Shown in pieces: positions 36,867-45,608 of a DNA stretch of 64,000 nt (positions are counted from its first letter, which is position 1; each line of letters starts with the position of its first letter). Under the pieces are notes generated by a model. That model was not told the origin of the DNA and searched no databases. It saw only the letters and a list, made by a program, of their open reading frames with translations. The position numbers were made by a program, and so were the translations under genes. The DNA lies in contig JADJVM010000009.1 in assembly GCA_016710595.1 (NCBI GenBank), positions 62,001-126,000 on the forward strand, in the 5' to 3' direction. The stretch is from Niastella sp. Lineage in GTDB: Bacteria > Bacteroidota > Bacteroidia > Chitinophagales > Chitinophagaceae.

Positions 36867-38018
36867 ATGATGATACAACAAATTATAATGATAGTAGGTA
36901 CTATTTTCCTGGTAAGTTATATTTGCCTGCTTTTGTATTATTTACAGGCATGGTTAAAGGCGCCCACTTTTCTACAGGAAGATGATTTGCAACTAAATCT
37001 TCCTTTTTTAAGTATCATTATTGCTGCCCGGAATGAAGAAGACAATTTACCCGGTTTATTAACGGATTTACTGAATCAATCTTTTCAAAAAGAAAATTTT
37101 GAAGTTATTGTAGTGGATGATCATTCTACCGATAATACTGCGGGTATCATAAAAAAAAGACCTTCAGTAAAATATATTTCTCTACAAGATCACATGATTC
37201 CTGGCGAAACATTCGCCTTTAAAAAAAAGGCTATTGAAGTTGCCATTCAGCAAGCCAAAGGAGAATTAATAATCACCACCGATGCCGATTGCAGTGTACC
37301 AAAAAACTGGCTGCAGACAATAGCCCGGTTTTACATGAAAACAGGTTCAAATTTTATTGTAATGCCCGTAAGGATGCAGCCAGGTAATTCAGCCTTAGGA
37401 ATTTTTCAATCACTGGATTTTATGGTGTTGCAGGGTATTACCGGGGCAGCCGTACACAAAAAATTTCATAGCATGTGTAATGGGGCAAACCTGGCATATA
37501 CAAAAAAAGCTTTTGATCAGGTGGGTGGCTTCACCGGCATTAACCATATAGCGAGCGGTGATGATATGTTGCTAATGCATAAAATTTATAAACTGGATGC
37601 CGGGGCCGTATATTATTTAAAATCGCAGGAGGTAATGGTAAGTACACATTCAGAAAAAACAATAGGCCAATTTTTTAAACAGCGTATCCGCTGGGCAAGC
37701 AAGTCAGATCATTACCAGGATAAATCCATTTTTTTAGTATTGTTATTGGTTTATCTATTTAACTTGTATTTACTGTTGCTGCTTATTTATTTAATCTTTC
37801 AGGGAAACCATTTTTTATGGAAGGCTTGCTTAAGTTTTGTAGCGATAAAAACAGCAGTTGAATTAATTTTCTTATACCCGGTTGCCAGGTTTTTTAATCA
37901 AAAAGTATTGTTTTTGTTTTTTCCATTAGCACAACCATTTCATATCATTTATACTGTTATAGCAGGTTTTTTGGGTAAATTTGGCAGCTATCAATGGAAA
38001 GGCAGGCAACTAAAATAA
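36867..38018 (+). CDS. Membrane glycosyltransferase, GT2 family
   Basis: 383 residues. An N-terminal membrane segment (IIMIVGTIFLVSYICLLLYYL) is followed by a GT-A domain with VVVDDHSTDNT, the metal-binding DxD-like TTDADCS, the acceptor-site ASGDDMLL, and QRIRWASKS (QxxRW type). Two or three C-terminal membrane segments follow. It adds sugar from a nucleotide-sugar to a lipid or polyprenoid on the inner membrane. The next gene is a lycopene cyclase, so carotenoid glycosylation is an attractive but unproven role. Confidence 0.88.
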   Translation: MMIQQIIMIVGTIFLVSYICLLLYYLQAWLKAPTFLQEDDLQLNLPFLSIIIAARNEEDNLPGLLTDLLNQSFQKENFEVIVVDDHSTDNTAGIIKKRPSVKYISLQDHMIPGETFAFKKKAIEVAIQQAKGELIITTDADCSVPKNWLQTIARFYMKTGSNFIVMPVRMQPGNSALGIFQSLDFMVLQGITGAAVHKKFHSMCNGANLAYTKKAFDQVGGFTGINHIASGDDMLLMHKIYKLDAGAVYYLKSQEVMVSTHSEKTIGQFFKQRIRWASKSDHYQDKSIFLVLLLVYLFNLYLLLLLIYLIFQGNHFLWKACLSFVAIKTAVELIFLYPVARFFNQKVLFLFFPLAQPFHIIYTVIAGFLGKFGSYQWKGRQLK

Positions 38019-38037
38019 ACAATCATCTACATTTATT

Positions 38038-38745
38038 TTGAATCCGCATTATACATACTTTTTAATACTGGCCACTTCTATATTGGGCCCACTGGCGCTA
38101 AGCTTCGATAAAAAAGTTGCTTTTTGGAAGCAGTATCGTTATTTATTTGCCGCCATGGTTTTACCGGCGCTGTTTTATATTAGCTGGGATGCCTGGTTTA
38201 CGGTACACGGTGTATGGTGGTTTAATGAAGCGTATATTACGGGTTTTAAAATAGCAGGACTGCCTATTGAGGAAATCTTATTTTTTTTTGTAGTTCCTTA
38301 TTGCTGTGTTTTTATTTATGAATGTATCCGTTGTTATTTTCCGAAAATTAAAAATAATTTTTTTGCTGAAAATATTTTAAAAGGATTGGCCATTATTTTT
38401 TTGTTGCTTGGTTTTTTGTATGAAGACAAAGCATATACATTTTTCAGCTTTTTCTTTTTTGCGGTATTTGTGATATTATATTTTTTATTAAAAAAGTATT
38501 TCAGCAGTTTCAATATTACTACCTTTTTAATAGCCTGGCTTATTACTTTAATCCCTTTCTTAATTGTAAATGGTTTTTTAACCGCCCTGCCGGTAGTATT
38601 ATATAATGATGCAGAAAACCTGGGTAAGCGCATTGATACCATACCTATAGAAGATATTGTGTACGGCATGTTGCTGATCATGCTGAATATCATCTTATTT
38701 GAAAAATTAAGGGAAAAAAGAAAAAGCAAAAACATACCCGCATAA
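38038..38745 (+). CDS. Lycopene cyclase (CrtY-cd heterodimer domains fused)
   Basis: 235 residues with 6-7 transmembrane segments. Two internal copies of the lycopene-cyclase signature are seen: LPIEEILFFFVVPYCCVFIYE and IPIEDIVYGMLLIMLNIILFE, the P-(I)-E-(E/D) core that defines the CrtYc/CrtYd type. Starts with TTG at 38038; no ATG is available upstream in frame before the previous stop. It closes the ends of lycopene into beta rings. It follows the GT2 gene by 19 bp. No crtB or crtI is nearby. Confidence 0.9.
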   Translation: MNPHYTYFLILATSILGPLALSFDKKVAFWKQYRYLFAAMVLPALFYISWDAWFTVHGVWWFNEAYITGFKIAGLPIEEILFFFVVPYCCVFIYECIRCYFPKIKNNFFAENILKGLAIIFLLLGFLYEDKAYTFFSFFFFAVFVILYFLLKKYFSSFNITTFLIAWLITLIPFLIVNGFLTALPVVLYNDAENLGKRIDTIPIEDIVYGMLLIMLNIILFEKLREKRKSKNIPA

Positions 38746-38770
38746 AAATACCCGGGCTAAGCCGGGCATT
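38746..38770. terminator. Bidirectional terminator
   Basis: CCCGG (38751-38755) and CCGGG (38762-38766) with a 6-nt loop, flanked by A-rich and T-rich ends. It separates lycopene cyclase from the convergent repeat-protein gene. Confidence 0.7.
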
Positions 38771-38788
38771 TTACTATGTATTTTATTT

Positions 38789-40339
38789 TTACAAAATATT
38801 TCCATTGTCATCCATGCGGATCAGCCAATAATCATTGTTGCCATGGTTGGTGCCAAACACCAAACCGCTGGCAGAGCTTGAAGTATAGCCGGCAATAATA
38901 TAACCGCCACCTGCTACAGGGCTTATTGCCTGTGGCATATCTGATCCGGCACCGCCAATTACTTTATCCCAAAGAATATTTCCGGTATTATTTACTTTTA
39001 CTAACCACATATCTTCATTACCATAATTTGCCTGGCTCACATTTCCTGTTTGGGAACTGGTGCTGGTACCAATTATAATATATCCACCATCGGTAGTTTG
39101 TAGTACATCTGTAGGGTATTCATCATTATTGCCACCGAATAATTTATTCCAGGAAATAGCGCCTGCCGATGTAAGTTTCACCAATAAATAATCGTTGCCG
39201 CCATTATTTGTACCTGTAATATTTCCGCTGGCAGATGAGGTAGAACTTCCCACAAAAATATATCCGCCGTCAGAAGTTTGTTTGATGGCATAAGCAAATT
39301 CATCACCGGTACCACCAATACTTTTGTTCCAGGTAATAGCGCCCGCAGAAGTTAATTTTACGATCCAGTTATCATATAACCCACTAATAGTTCCGCTCAC
39401 ATTTCCATTGGAAGATGAAGTAGTATAGCCTGATACAATAAAACCAAGGTCGCTGGTTTGTTGTACATCATAAGCTTCTTCTTCGCCATTGCCGCCTAAT
39501 AATTTATTCCAGCTTATGGCACCTGCCGAAGTTAATTTTACCACCCAATAATCGGTTAAGCCATGATTGGCATCGGTTACATTTCCATTGGCAGAAGAGG
39601 AAGAATTTCCAGCTACAATATAAGTACCATCAGTATTTTGTTTAATAGCGGCAGCAAATTCATCCCCGTTTCCACCTAGTAAAACATTCCAGCTTATAGT
39701 ACCCGTAGCATCTAATTTTACTACCCAATAGTCATTACCACCATGATTGCTTGCAGTTACATTTCCATTTAATGAAGAACTGGAAGTAGCTACAAAAGCA
39801 TAACCGCCATCAGCGGTAATTACCAAATCGGCCAGGTCTTCATTTCCTGAACCGCCATAAAGTTTATTCCATTCGATATTTCCACCGGCATCTAATTTTA
39901 AAATCCAGCAATCCAATGCGCCATGGTTGCCGCTGGGAACATCGCCATTCCCATTTGTAAGGGTAGTACCTCCAACAATAAAACCTCCATCAGCCGTTTG
40001 TTTCACAGCATAGGCCTGGTCTAAGTCGGTACCACCCAATAAAGATTTTTGCAAAATAGAAGAAAGTGTAGAGGTGCAAAGGTTAATCCAGTACGATCCG
40101 TTATAAAACTCTAAACATCCGGTAGTGGTATTAAAAATTGTGAGCCCTGCCGTTTTATTTGGCATCGCATCCCGCTGGGTAGAACTTAACCGTGGCGGTA
40201 AAAACCCCTGGCTGGTACTGGATACATCTAAAACTGCCGAAGCATCCGGGGTAGTTGTTCCAATTCCCACATTTTGATTTTGGGCAATACAGCATTGAAT
40301 AGTCAGAGCAAATATGCCCGATAGTACTAATTTATACAT
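38789..40339 (-). CDS. Secreted seven-repeat (probable beta-propeller) protein
   Basis: 516 residues with signal peptide (MYKLVLSGIFALTIQCCIAQ). The N-terminal ~80 residues (NVGIGTTTPDASAVLDVSS...) resemble the head of many Bacteroidota exported proteins. From about residue 97 there are seven ~60-residue repeats starting with G-G-x-x-D/E. Each holds a strand with GG[YF]I, a Ser/Thr-rich NG[ND]V segment, then DYW.[VI]K[LV] and ISWNK. Seven such units suggest a seven-bladed propeller. No type IX sorting domain is seen at the C-terminus, which ends in the last repeat. Function unknown. Confidence 0.8.
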   Translation of the reverse strand: MYKLVLSGIFALTIQCCIAQNQNVGIGTTTPDASAVLDVSSTSQGFLPPRLSSTQRDAMPNKTAGLTIFNTTTGCLEFYNGSYWINLCTSTLSSILQKSLLGGTDLDQAYAVKQTADGGFIVGGTTLTNGNGDVPSGNHGALDCWILKLDAGGNIEWNKLYGGSGNEDLADLVITADGGYAFVATSSSSLNGNVTASNHGGNDYWVVKLDATGTISWNVLLGGNGDEFAAAIKQNTDGTYIVAGNSSSSANGNVTDANHGLTDYWVVKLTSAGAISWNKLLGGNGEEEAYDVQQTSDLGFIVSGYTTSSSNGNVSGTISGLYDNWIVKLTSAGAITWNKSIGGTGDEFAYAIKQTSDGGYIFVGSSTSSASGNITGTNNGGNDYLLVKLTSAGAISWNKLFGGNNDEYPTDVLQTTDGGYIIIGTSTSSQTGNVSQANYGNEDMWLVKVNNTGNILWDKVIGGAGSDMPQAISPVAGGGYIIAGYTSSSASGLVFGTNHGNNDYWLIRMDDNGNIL

Positions 40340-40448
40340 ACAATAATTTTAAAAATATGAGTTGGTTTAAGCCCAGGAGAGGATAGGGTTTCACGCAGGT
40401 GATGGATGCTATGAGAGGTAATACTTTAAAACCTAGCTGTAAAAATAG

Positions 40449-40456
40449 TATTTTTG
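40449..40456 (+). promoter_or_regulatory. eno: -7 element of the enolase promoter
   Basis: TATTTTTG matches TAnnTTTG, 27 bp before the ATG at 40484. It overlaps the alternative upstream TTG, which supports the ATG as the true start. Confidence 0.5.
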
Positions 40457-40483
40457 TCGAAAAATCCAAATAAAAACAATAAT

Positions 40484-41773
40484 ATGAGTTATATCGCTTC
40501 TCTTTTTGGCCGACAAATATTAGATAGCCGTGGAAATCCCACTATAGAAGTGGATGTATTAACCGAAAATGGCATGCTGGGCCGGGCTTCTGTGCCGAGT
40601 GGCGCCAGTACCGGAATTCATGAAGCAGTGGAGTTACGGGATAATAATAAAAAATTATACGGGGGCAAATCAGTATTAAAAGCAGTAAAAAATGTAAATA
40701 CAACCCTGGCCGAAAATTTATTGGGATGGGATGTAGCCGATCAAACCGGTATTGATAATGCCATGATTATGATGGATGGCACCGAAAATAAAGCCAAACT
40801 GGGCGCCAATGCAATTCTTGCGGTAAGCCTTGCAGTTGCCAAAGCTGCAGCTTTAGAAGCCAACCTTCCACTGTATCGTTACATTGGTGGTACCAATGCT
40901 AAAATTCTTCCCATTCCCATGATGAATATTTTAAACGGGGGCGCCCATGCCGATAATAAAATAGACTTCCAGGAATTTATGGTGATGCCCATTGGCGCAT
41001 CCAGTTTTAGCGAAGGATTGCAATGGGGCGTTGAAATTTTTCATGCTTTAAAAACGGTATTAAAGAAAAAAGGATACAGCACCAATGTAGGTGATGAAGG
41101 TGGATTTGCACCCAATATCCAAAGCAATGAAGAAGCAATAGAAACCGTGTTAAGCGCCATACAGGCAGCAGGCTATAAGACGGGTTCACAAATAGGTATT
41201 GCAATGGATGCGGCCAACAGTGAATTGTGGAATGCAAAAGAGAAAAAATATATTTTTCATAAAAGTGATGGTAAAAAAATGACCAGTGAGCAACTGGTGA
41301 AATACTGGGAAAGTTGGGTAAAAAAATATCCCATCATTTCTATTGAAGATGGTATGGCCGAAGATGATTGGAAGGGTTGGAAAATGCTTACTGAAGCGTT
41401 GGGCAATAAATGCCAGTTGGTAGGAGATGATCTTTTTGTTACCAATGTAAAAAGATTGGAGAGAGGTGTTACCGAACATATTGCCAATGCACTCTTAGTA
41501 AAAGTAAACCAAATAGGAACCCTCACCGAAACCATCAATGCCGTGAGTATGGCGCAGAACAATGGGTTTAATACCATTATGAGCCATCGCAGTGGCGAAA
41601 CAGAAGACAGCACCATTGCCGACCTGGCCGTAGCACTAAACTGTGGCCAAATAAAAACAGGATCTGCCAGCCGTAGTGACCGGATGGCCAAATACAACCA
41701 GCTTTTACGCATTGAAGAAATATTAGCTGACAGCGGAGAATATCCAAAAGGAAAAATAAAATTCGGAAAATAA
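40484..41773 (+). CDS. eno: Enolase (phosphopyruvate hydratase)
   Basis: 429 residues from the ATG at 40484 (MSYIASLFGRQILDSRGNPT). Landmarks: the S-loop ASVPSGASTGIHEAVELRD, the Glu of VGDEGGFAPN, the metal ligands in SIEDGMAEDDW and VGDDLFVTN, the catalytic Lys in LLVKVNQIGTLTE and the phosphate loop SHRSGETEDS. Converts 2-phosphoglycerate to PEP. Cytoplasmic, single gene with its own promoter and terminator. Confidence 0.97.
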   Translation: MSYIASLFGRQILDSRGNPTIEVDVLTENGMLGRASVPSGASTGIHEAVELRDNNKKLYGGKSVLKAVKNVNTTLAENLLGWDVADQTGIDNAMIMMDGTENKAKLGANAILAVSLAVAKAAALEANLPLYRYIGGTNAKILPIPMMNILNGGAHADNKIDFQEFMVMPIGASSFSEGLQWGVEIFHALKTVLKKKGYSTNVGDEGGFAPNIQSNEEAIETVLSAIQAAGYKTGSQIGIAMDAANSELWNAKEKKYIFHKSDGKKMTSEQLVKYWESWVKKYPIISIEDGMAEDDWKGWKMLTEALGNKCQLVGDDLFVTNVKRLERGVTEHIANALLVKVNQIGTLTETINAVSMAQNNGFNTIMSHRSGETEDSTIADLAVALNCGQIKTGSASRSDRMAKYNQLLRIEEILADSGEYPKGKIKFGK

Positions 41774-41795
41774 TTTTTTTAGCAAGGCTAAATAG

Positions 41796-41827
41796 GAGGT
41801 ATCATACAAACGGTGCCTCTTTTTTTT
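41796..41827 (+). terminator. Terminator of eno
   Basis: GAGGTATC (41796-41803) pairs fully (two G.U) with GGTGCCTC (41812-41819), followed by a T8 run. Confidence 0.85.
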
Positions 41828-41923
41828 CTCTAAAATTTTGTGTTGATAAACCATCTCAGTATGAGTTTTAATTTTTTTGAAACATATTTTTTTCATTTAC
41901 AGAAAATGATTCAAAACAACAAC

Positions 41924-41959
41924 GGGGTTTTCCCCCACAAGAAATTAGGGTTTTTCCCC
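41924..41959. repeat. Duplicated G3-4/T4-5/C4-5 motif ahead of the cassette-array promoter
   Basis: GGGGTTTTCCCC at 41924-41935 and GGGTTTTTCCCC at 41948-41959, start-to-start spacing 24 bp. They lie just upstream of the -33 element. Helical phasing (about two turns) fits a dimeric activator or repressor site; this is inference. Confidence 0.4.
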
Positions 41960-41960
41960 A

Positions 41961-41991
41961 TTGTTTGTAATGAGATGTTTCCCTATGTTTG
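41961..41991 (+). promoter_or_regulatory. Promoter of the lipoprotein/cassette array
   Basis: TATGTTTG at 41984-41991 matches TAnnTTTG. TTG at 41961-41963 (20-nt spacer) or TTTG at 41964-41967 (16-nt spacer) serves as -33. Start near 41998, about 26 nt before the ATG at 42024. Confidence 0.6.
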
Positions 41992-42076
41992 TAAAATAGT
42001 TTTTAACCCTTAACCAAAAGTTTATGAAATTTAATTACCGCTTATCCCCCCCCGCAAACTTTGTCTTTTAATTAGT

Positions 42077-42637
42077 TTGTCGGTATTGCTTTTTGCAGCC
42101 TGTAAAAAAATAGATACAGTTTACGATAGTATCCAACACACACAAAGTATTACACAAAAGTTTTTTACCATTCCATCAAAAACAGATCCATCTATTTTAA
42201 AAGTTATCAATGAAATAAAAAAACGAAATAATAATAAAGAATTTATTACAGCTTTTGTAAAGCAGCATGGCTACCCCGTTTGGAATAAAGTTTTAATTGG
42301 CAAAAATATAAAACCAAGGTATGAGAACAGCTTTACAAATGCTGTTAACGATAGTAGTTTAATAGCATATATTCCTTATGTTTTAGAAGATTCTACAAAA
42401 ATTAACGGGTATATTGTAGCCAGTATTAGTGACAGTATAACCCTGGGTTACCGCCAGGCAAGTGAATACATAAACCACTCGTTTGATGCACCTGTAAATG
42501 GGGTATCAGATGCCACAAAATTTGCTACTGTTATGATGCAGCTAAACCAGTTGGTATTTGGTAATAGTGAATATGACATTACCGATCGGAGGTTATTTGG
42601 CAGCATCTCGGAGCATATAACAATAAATAAAATTTAG
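42077..42637 (+). CDS. Lipoprotein N-terminal core of the array's lead gene (frameshifted at both ends)
   Basis: The natural start is probably the ATG at 42024. From there the frame runs into a C8 tract (42046-42053) and stops at once. With one extra C it reads MKFNYRLSPPRKLCLLISL followed by SVLLFAACKK, a lipoprotein signal with the lipobox Cys, continuing in frame into this ORF. In the given sequence translation could begin only at the TTG at 42077. The ~170-residue core (FVKQHGYPVWNKVLIGKN, IAYIPYVLEDS, LNQLVFGNSEYDITDRRLFG) is shared with the partial copy at 44289. It ends at a TAG created by one extra T in the run at 42633-42635; without it the frame joins the next ORF. Confidence 0.6.
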   Translation: MSVLLFAACKKIDTVYDSIQHTQSITQKFFTIPSKTDPSILKVINEIKKRNNNKEFITAFVKQHGYPVWNKVLIGKNIKPRYENSFTNAVNDSSLIAYIPYVLEDSTKINGYIVASISDSITLGYRQASEYINHSFDAPVNGVSDATKFATVMMQLNQLVFGNSEYDITDRRLFGSISEHITINKI

Positions 42638-42647
42638 CACTACAACA

Positions 42648-43721
42648 TTGGAAGTATCTTCCCAAAATTTTACAGATGTAGAAATCTGCTCAACTATTAT
42701 TACAAGCGGCTTGCAATGTACAACACCCAACTATCCCGGTTGTAATGATGAAGATGGCTGCGACCATTGTGGTACATATTGTACGCCCATAGATGTAATG
42801 ACAGAAGTTTGCTGGACTTTCACAGTGGGTGATGGTGGGGGTGAAACCGGAACGGGTACATCGCCGGGTGGTAACGCTCCGCCGCCGCCCGGCAGTGGCG
42901 GAGGGGGTTCTGGCAGTGGCATACCACCTGCTGACCCTTGCAACAACACACCCGATAATCCCACAGACCCTTACACAGCCCAAAGCAATGTGGTGGATCC
43001 CGGCAATTGCCCACCCCCAACAGGTGGGCCGGGCTGGGTGCCGATAGAGGATGATCCTCCTTTATTTGACCCCAATAATCCATGCGATGTAGTAGACTCT
43101 TTGTTGAAAACAACTGCATTCTCTGTTTTGCTTCATAAATTGCGGGATTCTACGATAAATAATTATGAGATTGGCTATTCTCAACTAAATACACTAAACC
43201 CTGCAAATTACTCTGAAACTTATTATACAGGGCAATTTAATTCAGAAACACTTTCAGTAGATGTGATTTTAAATTATGCAACAGATGGGCTGGCACATAA
43301 TCACTATAATAGCCCGGACCGGCTGCATAATTTTAGCGCAGAAGATATTTACAAGCTGGCTTACTATTGGAGTATCGGCAAAATAAACAACCTTTCCACG
43401 TTTTCTTATACAGTAGTTACAGATTCAACATCATACACTTTAATGATAGATGACCCGGCTGCTTTTATATCTTTTGCACAGTCCTGGTTCGATAGTAAGG
43501 CACACTTTTATGCTTTTAAAACTCATTTATACACAAACCATGGATACGCAAAGGATGGGAATTCAATAGCCGAAGACGAAAGAACGTTTTTAAATGCATT
43601 GCAAGCACCTCCTTTAAATGGCGCAGGGCTTAAATTATTTCGTGGAAATAAAGAAATGAACAGTTTTACACCTATAAAAGTGTCTTCCACAGGGCAGTTA
43701 GTAACCAACCCCTGTAATTAA
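42648..43721 (+). CDS. Array unit A: Cys-rich and Gly/Pro-rich linker plus JAMM-like tip 1a
   Basis: 357 residues in this frame, but really the 3' part of the lipoprotein gene (a TTG is the only start). Residues 1-60 are Cys-rich (about ten Cys), 65-100 are a Gly/Pro/Ser linker, and the shared hinge GWVPIEDDPPLFDPNNPC is near 127-145. The tip (about 148-357) holds HNHYNSPDRLHNFSAED near 216-232: H-x-H-x10-S-x2-D, the zinc pattern of JAMM/JAB peptidases, with a candidate Glu in NNYEIGYSQ upstream. It ends TNPCN, 36 bp before gene X1. Peptidase or toxin activity is inferred; the family is not recognised with certainty. Confidence 0.6.
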   Translation: MEVSSQNFTDVEICSTIITSGLQCTTPNYPGCNDEDGCDHCGTYCTPIDVMTEVCWTFTVGDGGGETGTGTSPGGNAPPPPGSGGGGSGSGIPPADPCNNTPDNPTDPYTAQSNVVDPGNCPPPTGGPGWVPIEDDPPLFDPNNPCDVVDSLLKTTAFSVLLHKLRDSTINNYEIGYSQLNTLNPANYSETYYTGQFNSETLSVDVILNYATDGLAHNHYNSPDRLHNFSAEDIYKLAYYWSIGKINNLSTFSYTVVTDSTSYTLMIDDPAAFISFAQSWFDSKAHFYAFKTHLYTNHGYAKDGNSIAEDERTFLNALQAPPLNGAGLKLFRGNKEMNSFTPIKVSSTGQLVTNPCN

Positions 43722-43757
43722 CATAACATCCTTTATAAAATTATTAATTTTAATAAA

Positions 43758-44288
43758 ATGAAACCAATCATAATTTTTATATTTAGTTTCTTCCTTACTA
43801 AGAGCTCATTTGCTCAAACAATTACAACCAACCCCCAACTGGATAAATTTGTAGGCGTATGGCGCTGGACAAGCGGAGCTGATACTGTGGAAATAACGCT
43901 GCAAAAGCAAGTATATATTCTTCAATTTACAAATAAGCACTCGGAAGTTCTTGTTGGTTGGCATCGTTACGTAAAAAATGGAGTACTCCAGCAGTCATCT
44001 TATCAATATTTAGGAAGAGATGTTAATCTTGACTTTAATGATGCTGCTCTGGATGCAAAAACTACTTTGTTAGGCACAGTGTACTCTACTTCATCAAACA
44101 AAGCATATTTTTATGCGTTTTGGGACTTAGTATTGCACAAAGGTTTCGAACTTTTTCTAACTCTCCTACCAAATTCTAACACTCAGGCTACTTGGGTTTT
44201 AAAACAGCCACGAGGTTTGTATACCGGTCCGGAAGGCTTAAACGGAGTTTTCTCAATGCCCAGAAATTTAGTGCTTACAAAGTTGTAA
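43758..44288 (+). CDS. Family X secreted protein, copy 1 (candidate partner/immunity of tip 1a)
   Basis: 176 residues with signal peptide (MKPIIIFIFSFFLTKSSFAQ). The mature part looks like a small beta-barrel: LDKFVGVWRWTSGADTVEITLQKQ, then WHRYVKNGVLQQSSYQYLGRDVNLDFND and the end EGLNGVFSMPRNLVLTKL. It resembles DUF6705-like proteins of Bacteroidota (moderate confidence). It sits 36 bp after the tip 1a gene; the same spacing and the same TTATTAA-tt-TTAATAA inverted repeat precede the other X copies. Periplasmic location would suit protection against an exported effector. It is about 75% alike to X2 by eye, so the pair has diverged along with its tips. Confidence 0.65.
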   Translation: MKPIIIFIFSFFLTKSSFAQTITTNPQLDKFVGVWRWTSGADTVEITLQKQVYILQFTNKHSEVLVGWHRYVKNGVLQQSSYQYLGRDVNLDFNDAALDAKTTLLGTVYSTSSNKAYFYAFWDLVLHKGFELFLTLLPNSNTQATWVLKQPRGLYTGPEGLNGVFSMPRNLVLTKL

Positions 44289-44306
44289 GTATGCAGCGGA
44301 AACGAA

Positions 44307-44807
44307 GTGTATGTAATTCCATTTGTACGAGATACGCAAAACTATGTAAATGCAACAATGTTGATAAACATAAATGAAAAAGATACTTCTTTTTCATATT
44401 TGTGTGACTGGCAATACCAGGATACCGCTACCACCCAAATGAGTGCAAAGAATTTAGCTCTTTTTATGATGCATACAGATTATTTTGTTTTCGGCAGCAG
44501 AATGTATGAGCTTACAGACACTTCCATTTTTGGTAGAAATGATCAGAATAAAAAGATCATGTACCTACAGTTAAGAGAGTACAGCCAGCTTGGCAATAGT
44601 TATTACGCTATTTTTCAACAATGCTATACGATATATGAACCTAAAAACAACGGGCATCTTAATGGATGCCCACCGGGACCCAACTGCCCGCAATACACTG
44701 CACAAACTAAGTGTGATAATTACTATGTTTGGGTAAATGATCGGGGGCGGGGTAGAAACCGGCAACTGCCCACCACTGGGTACGGGTTGGGAGCCGATAG
44801 AAGATGA
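44307..44807 (+). CDS. Array unit B: orphan core fragment and linker (5' truncated, frameshifted)
   Basis: The homologous sequence begins right after the X1 stop (44289: CSGNEVYVIPFVRDTQNYV...), in the same frame as X1 and without any start of its own. It matches the lead gene's core (YVIPFVRDTQN vs IAYIPYVLEDS; YFVFGSRMYELTDTSIFG vs LVFGNSEYDITDRRLFG) and runs into the linker (NGCPPGPNCPQYTAQTKCDN). At the G-rich run 44742-44752 one extra base shifts the frame; the true continuation is the next ORF. This looks like a non-expressed 3' module, i.e. an orphan cassette, not an active gene. Confidence 0.5.
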   Translation: MYVIPFVRDTQNYVNATMLININEKDTSFSYLCDWQYQDTATTQMSAKNLALFMMHTDYFVFGSRMYELTDTSIFGRNDQNKKIMYLQLREYSQLGNSYYAIFQQCYTIYEPKNNGHLNGCPPGPNCPQYTAQTKCDNYYVWVNDRGRGRNRQLPTTGYGLGADRR

Positions 44808-45474
44808 TCCTCCTTTATTTGACCCCAATAATCCATGTAATGTAGTAGACTCTTTGTTGAAAACAACTGCATTCCCTGTTTTACTTCATAAATTGCGGGA
44901 TTCTACGATAAATAATTATGAAATTGGCTATTCTCAACTAAATACACTAAGCCTGGCAAATTATTCAGAAACTTATTTTTCAGGGCAAAATGGAGTTGAT
45001 ACGCTGGCTGTAACTGTAGTTTTAAATAATTCTTCAGATGGGGTGGCACATAATCATAATAACAGCCCGGACCGGCTGCATAATTTTAGCGCAGAAGATA
45101 TTTACAAGTTGGCTTACTATTGGAGTATCAGCAAAATAAACAACCTTTCCACGTTTTCTTATACTGTTATTACAGATTCTACTTCATACATTTTAATGAT
45201 AGATGACCCGGCTGCTTTTATATCTTTTGCACAGTCCTGGTTTAATAGTCAGGCGCATTTCGATTTTTTCAAAATTCATCTTTATAGAAATTATCATTAT
45301 GGAGAACAAGGAAATTCAATTGCAGAAGATGAAAAGACATTTTTAAGCGCATTACAGGCCCCACCTTTAAATGGCGCCGGGCTTAAATTATTTCGTGGAA
45401 ATGCCGGCATGAACAGTTTTACACCCATAAAAGTGTCTTCCACAGGGCAGGTAGTAACCAACCCCTGTAATTAA
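44737..45474 (+). CDS. Array unit B: linker plus JAMM-like tip 1b
   Basis: 245 residues. It begins in the linker (GGGVETGNCPPLGTGW), has the hinge EPIEDDPPLFDPNNPC and then tip 1 with HNHNNSPDRLHNFSAED (H-x-H-x10-S-x2-D). From LRDSTINNYEIG to the C-terminal TNPCN the protein is identical to tip 1c at 47537-48157, so the two are a recent duplication. It differs at many positions from tip 1a. The ATG at 44737 is fortuitous, created by the frameshift in the linker. It is followed after 36 bp by a truncated X gene, so this cassette has lost its intact partner. Confidence 0.55.
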   Translation: MIGGGVETGNCPPLGTGWEPIEDDPPLFDPNNPCNVVDSLLKTTAFPVLLHKLRDSTINNYEIGYSQLNTLSLANYSETYFSGQNGVDTLAVTVVLNNSSDGVAHNHNNSPDRLHNFSAEDIYKLAYYWSISKINNLSTFSYTVITDSTSYILMIDDPAAFISFAQSWFNSQAHFDFFKIHLYRNYHYGEQGNSIAEDEKTFLSALQAPPLNGAGLKLFRGNAGMNSFTPIKVSSTGQVVTNPCN

Positions 45475-45608
45475 CATAACATATTTTATACAATTATTAA
45501 TTTTAATAAAATGAAATCAACCATAATTATTTTATTTAGTTTTTTCCTAATTAAAAATTCATTCGCTCAAACTGTTGCAACAGATCCCGAACTGGATAAA
45601 TTTGTAGG
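44815..45608 (+). repeat. Direct repeat R2, copy 1 (tip 1b + start of X)
   Basis: This 794-bp stretch recurs at 47498-48291 with a constant offset of 2683 bp and only scattered substitutions. It covers tip 1, the 36-bp spacer and the first ~33 codons of X. Confidence 0.85.

Noticed and set aside
42690..43119. Several overlapping open frames in the Gly/Pro-rich linker region on both strands
   Set aside because: GC-rich repetitive linker coding produces open shadow frames. Only the frame continuous with the hinge and tip has homologous copies.
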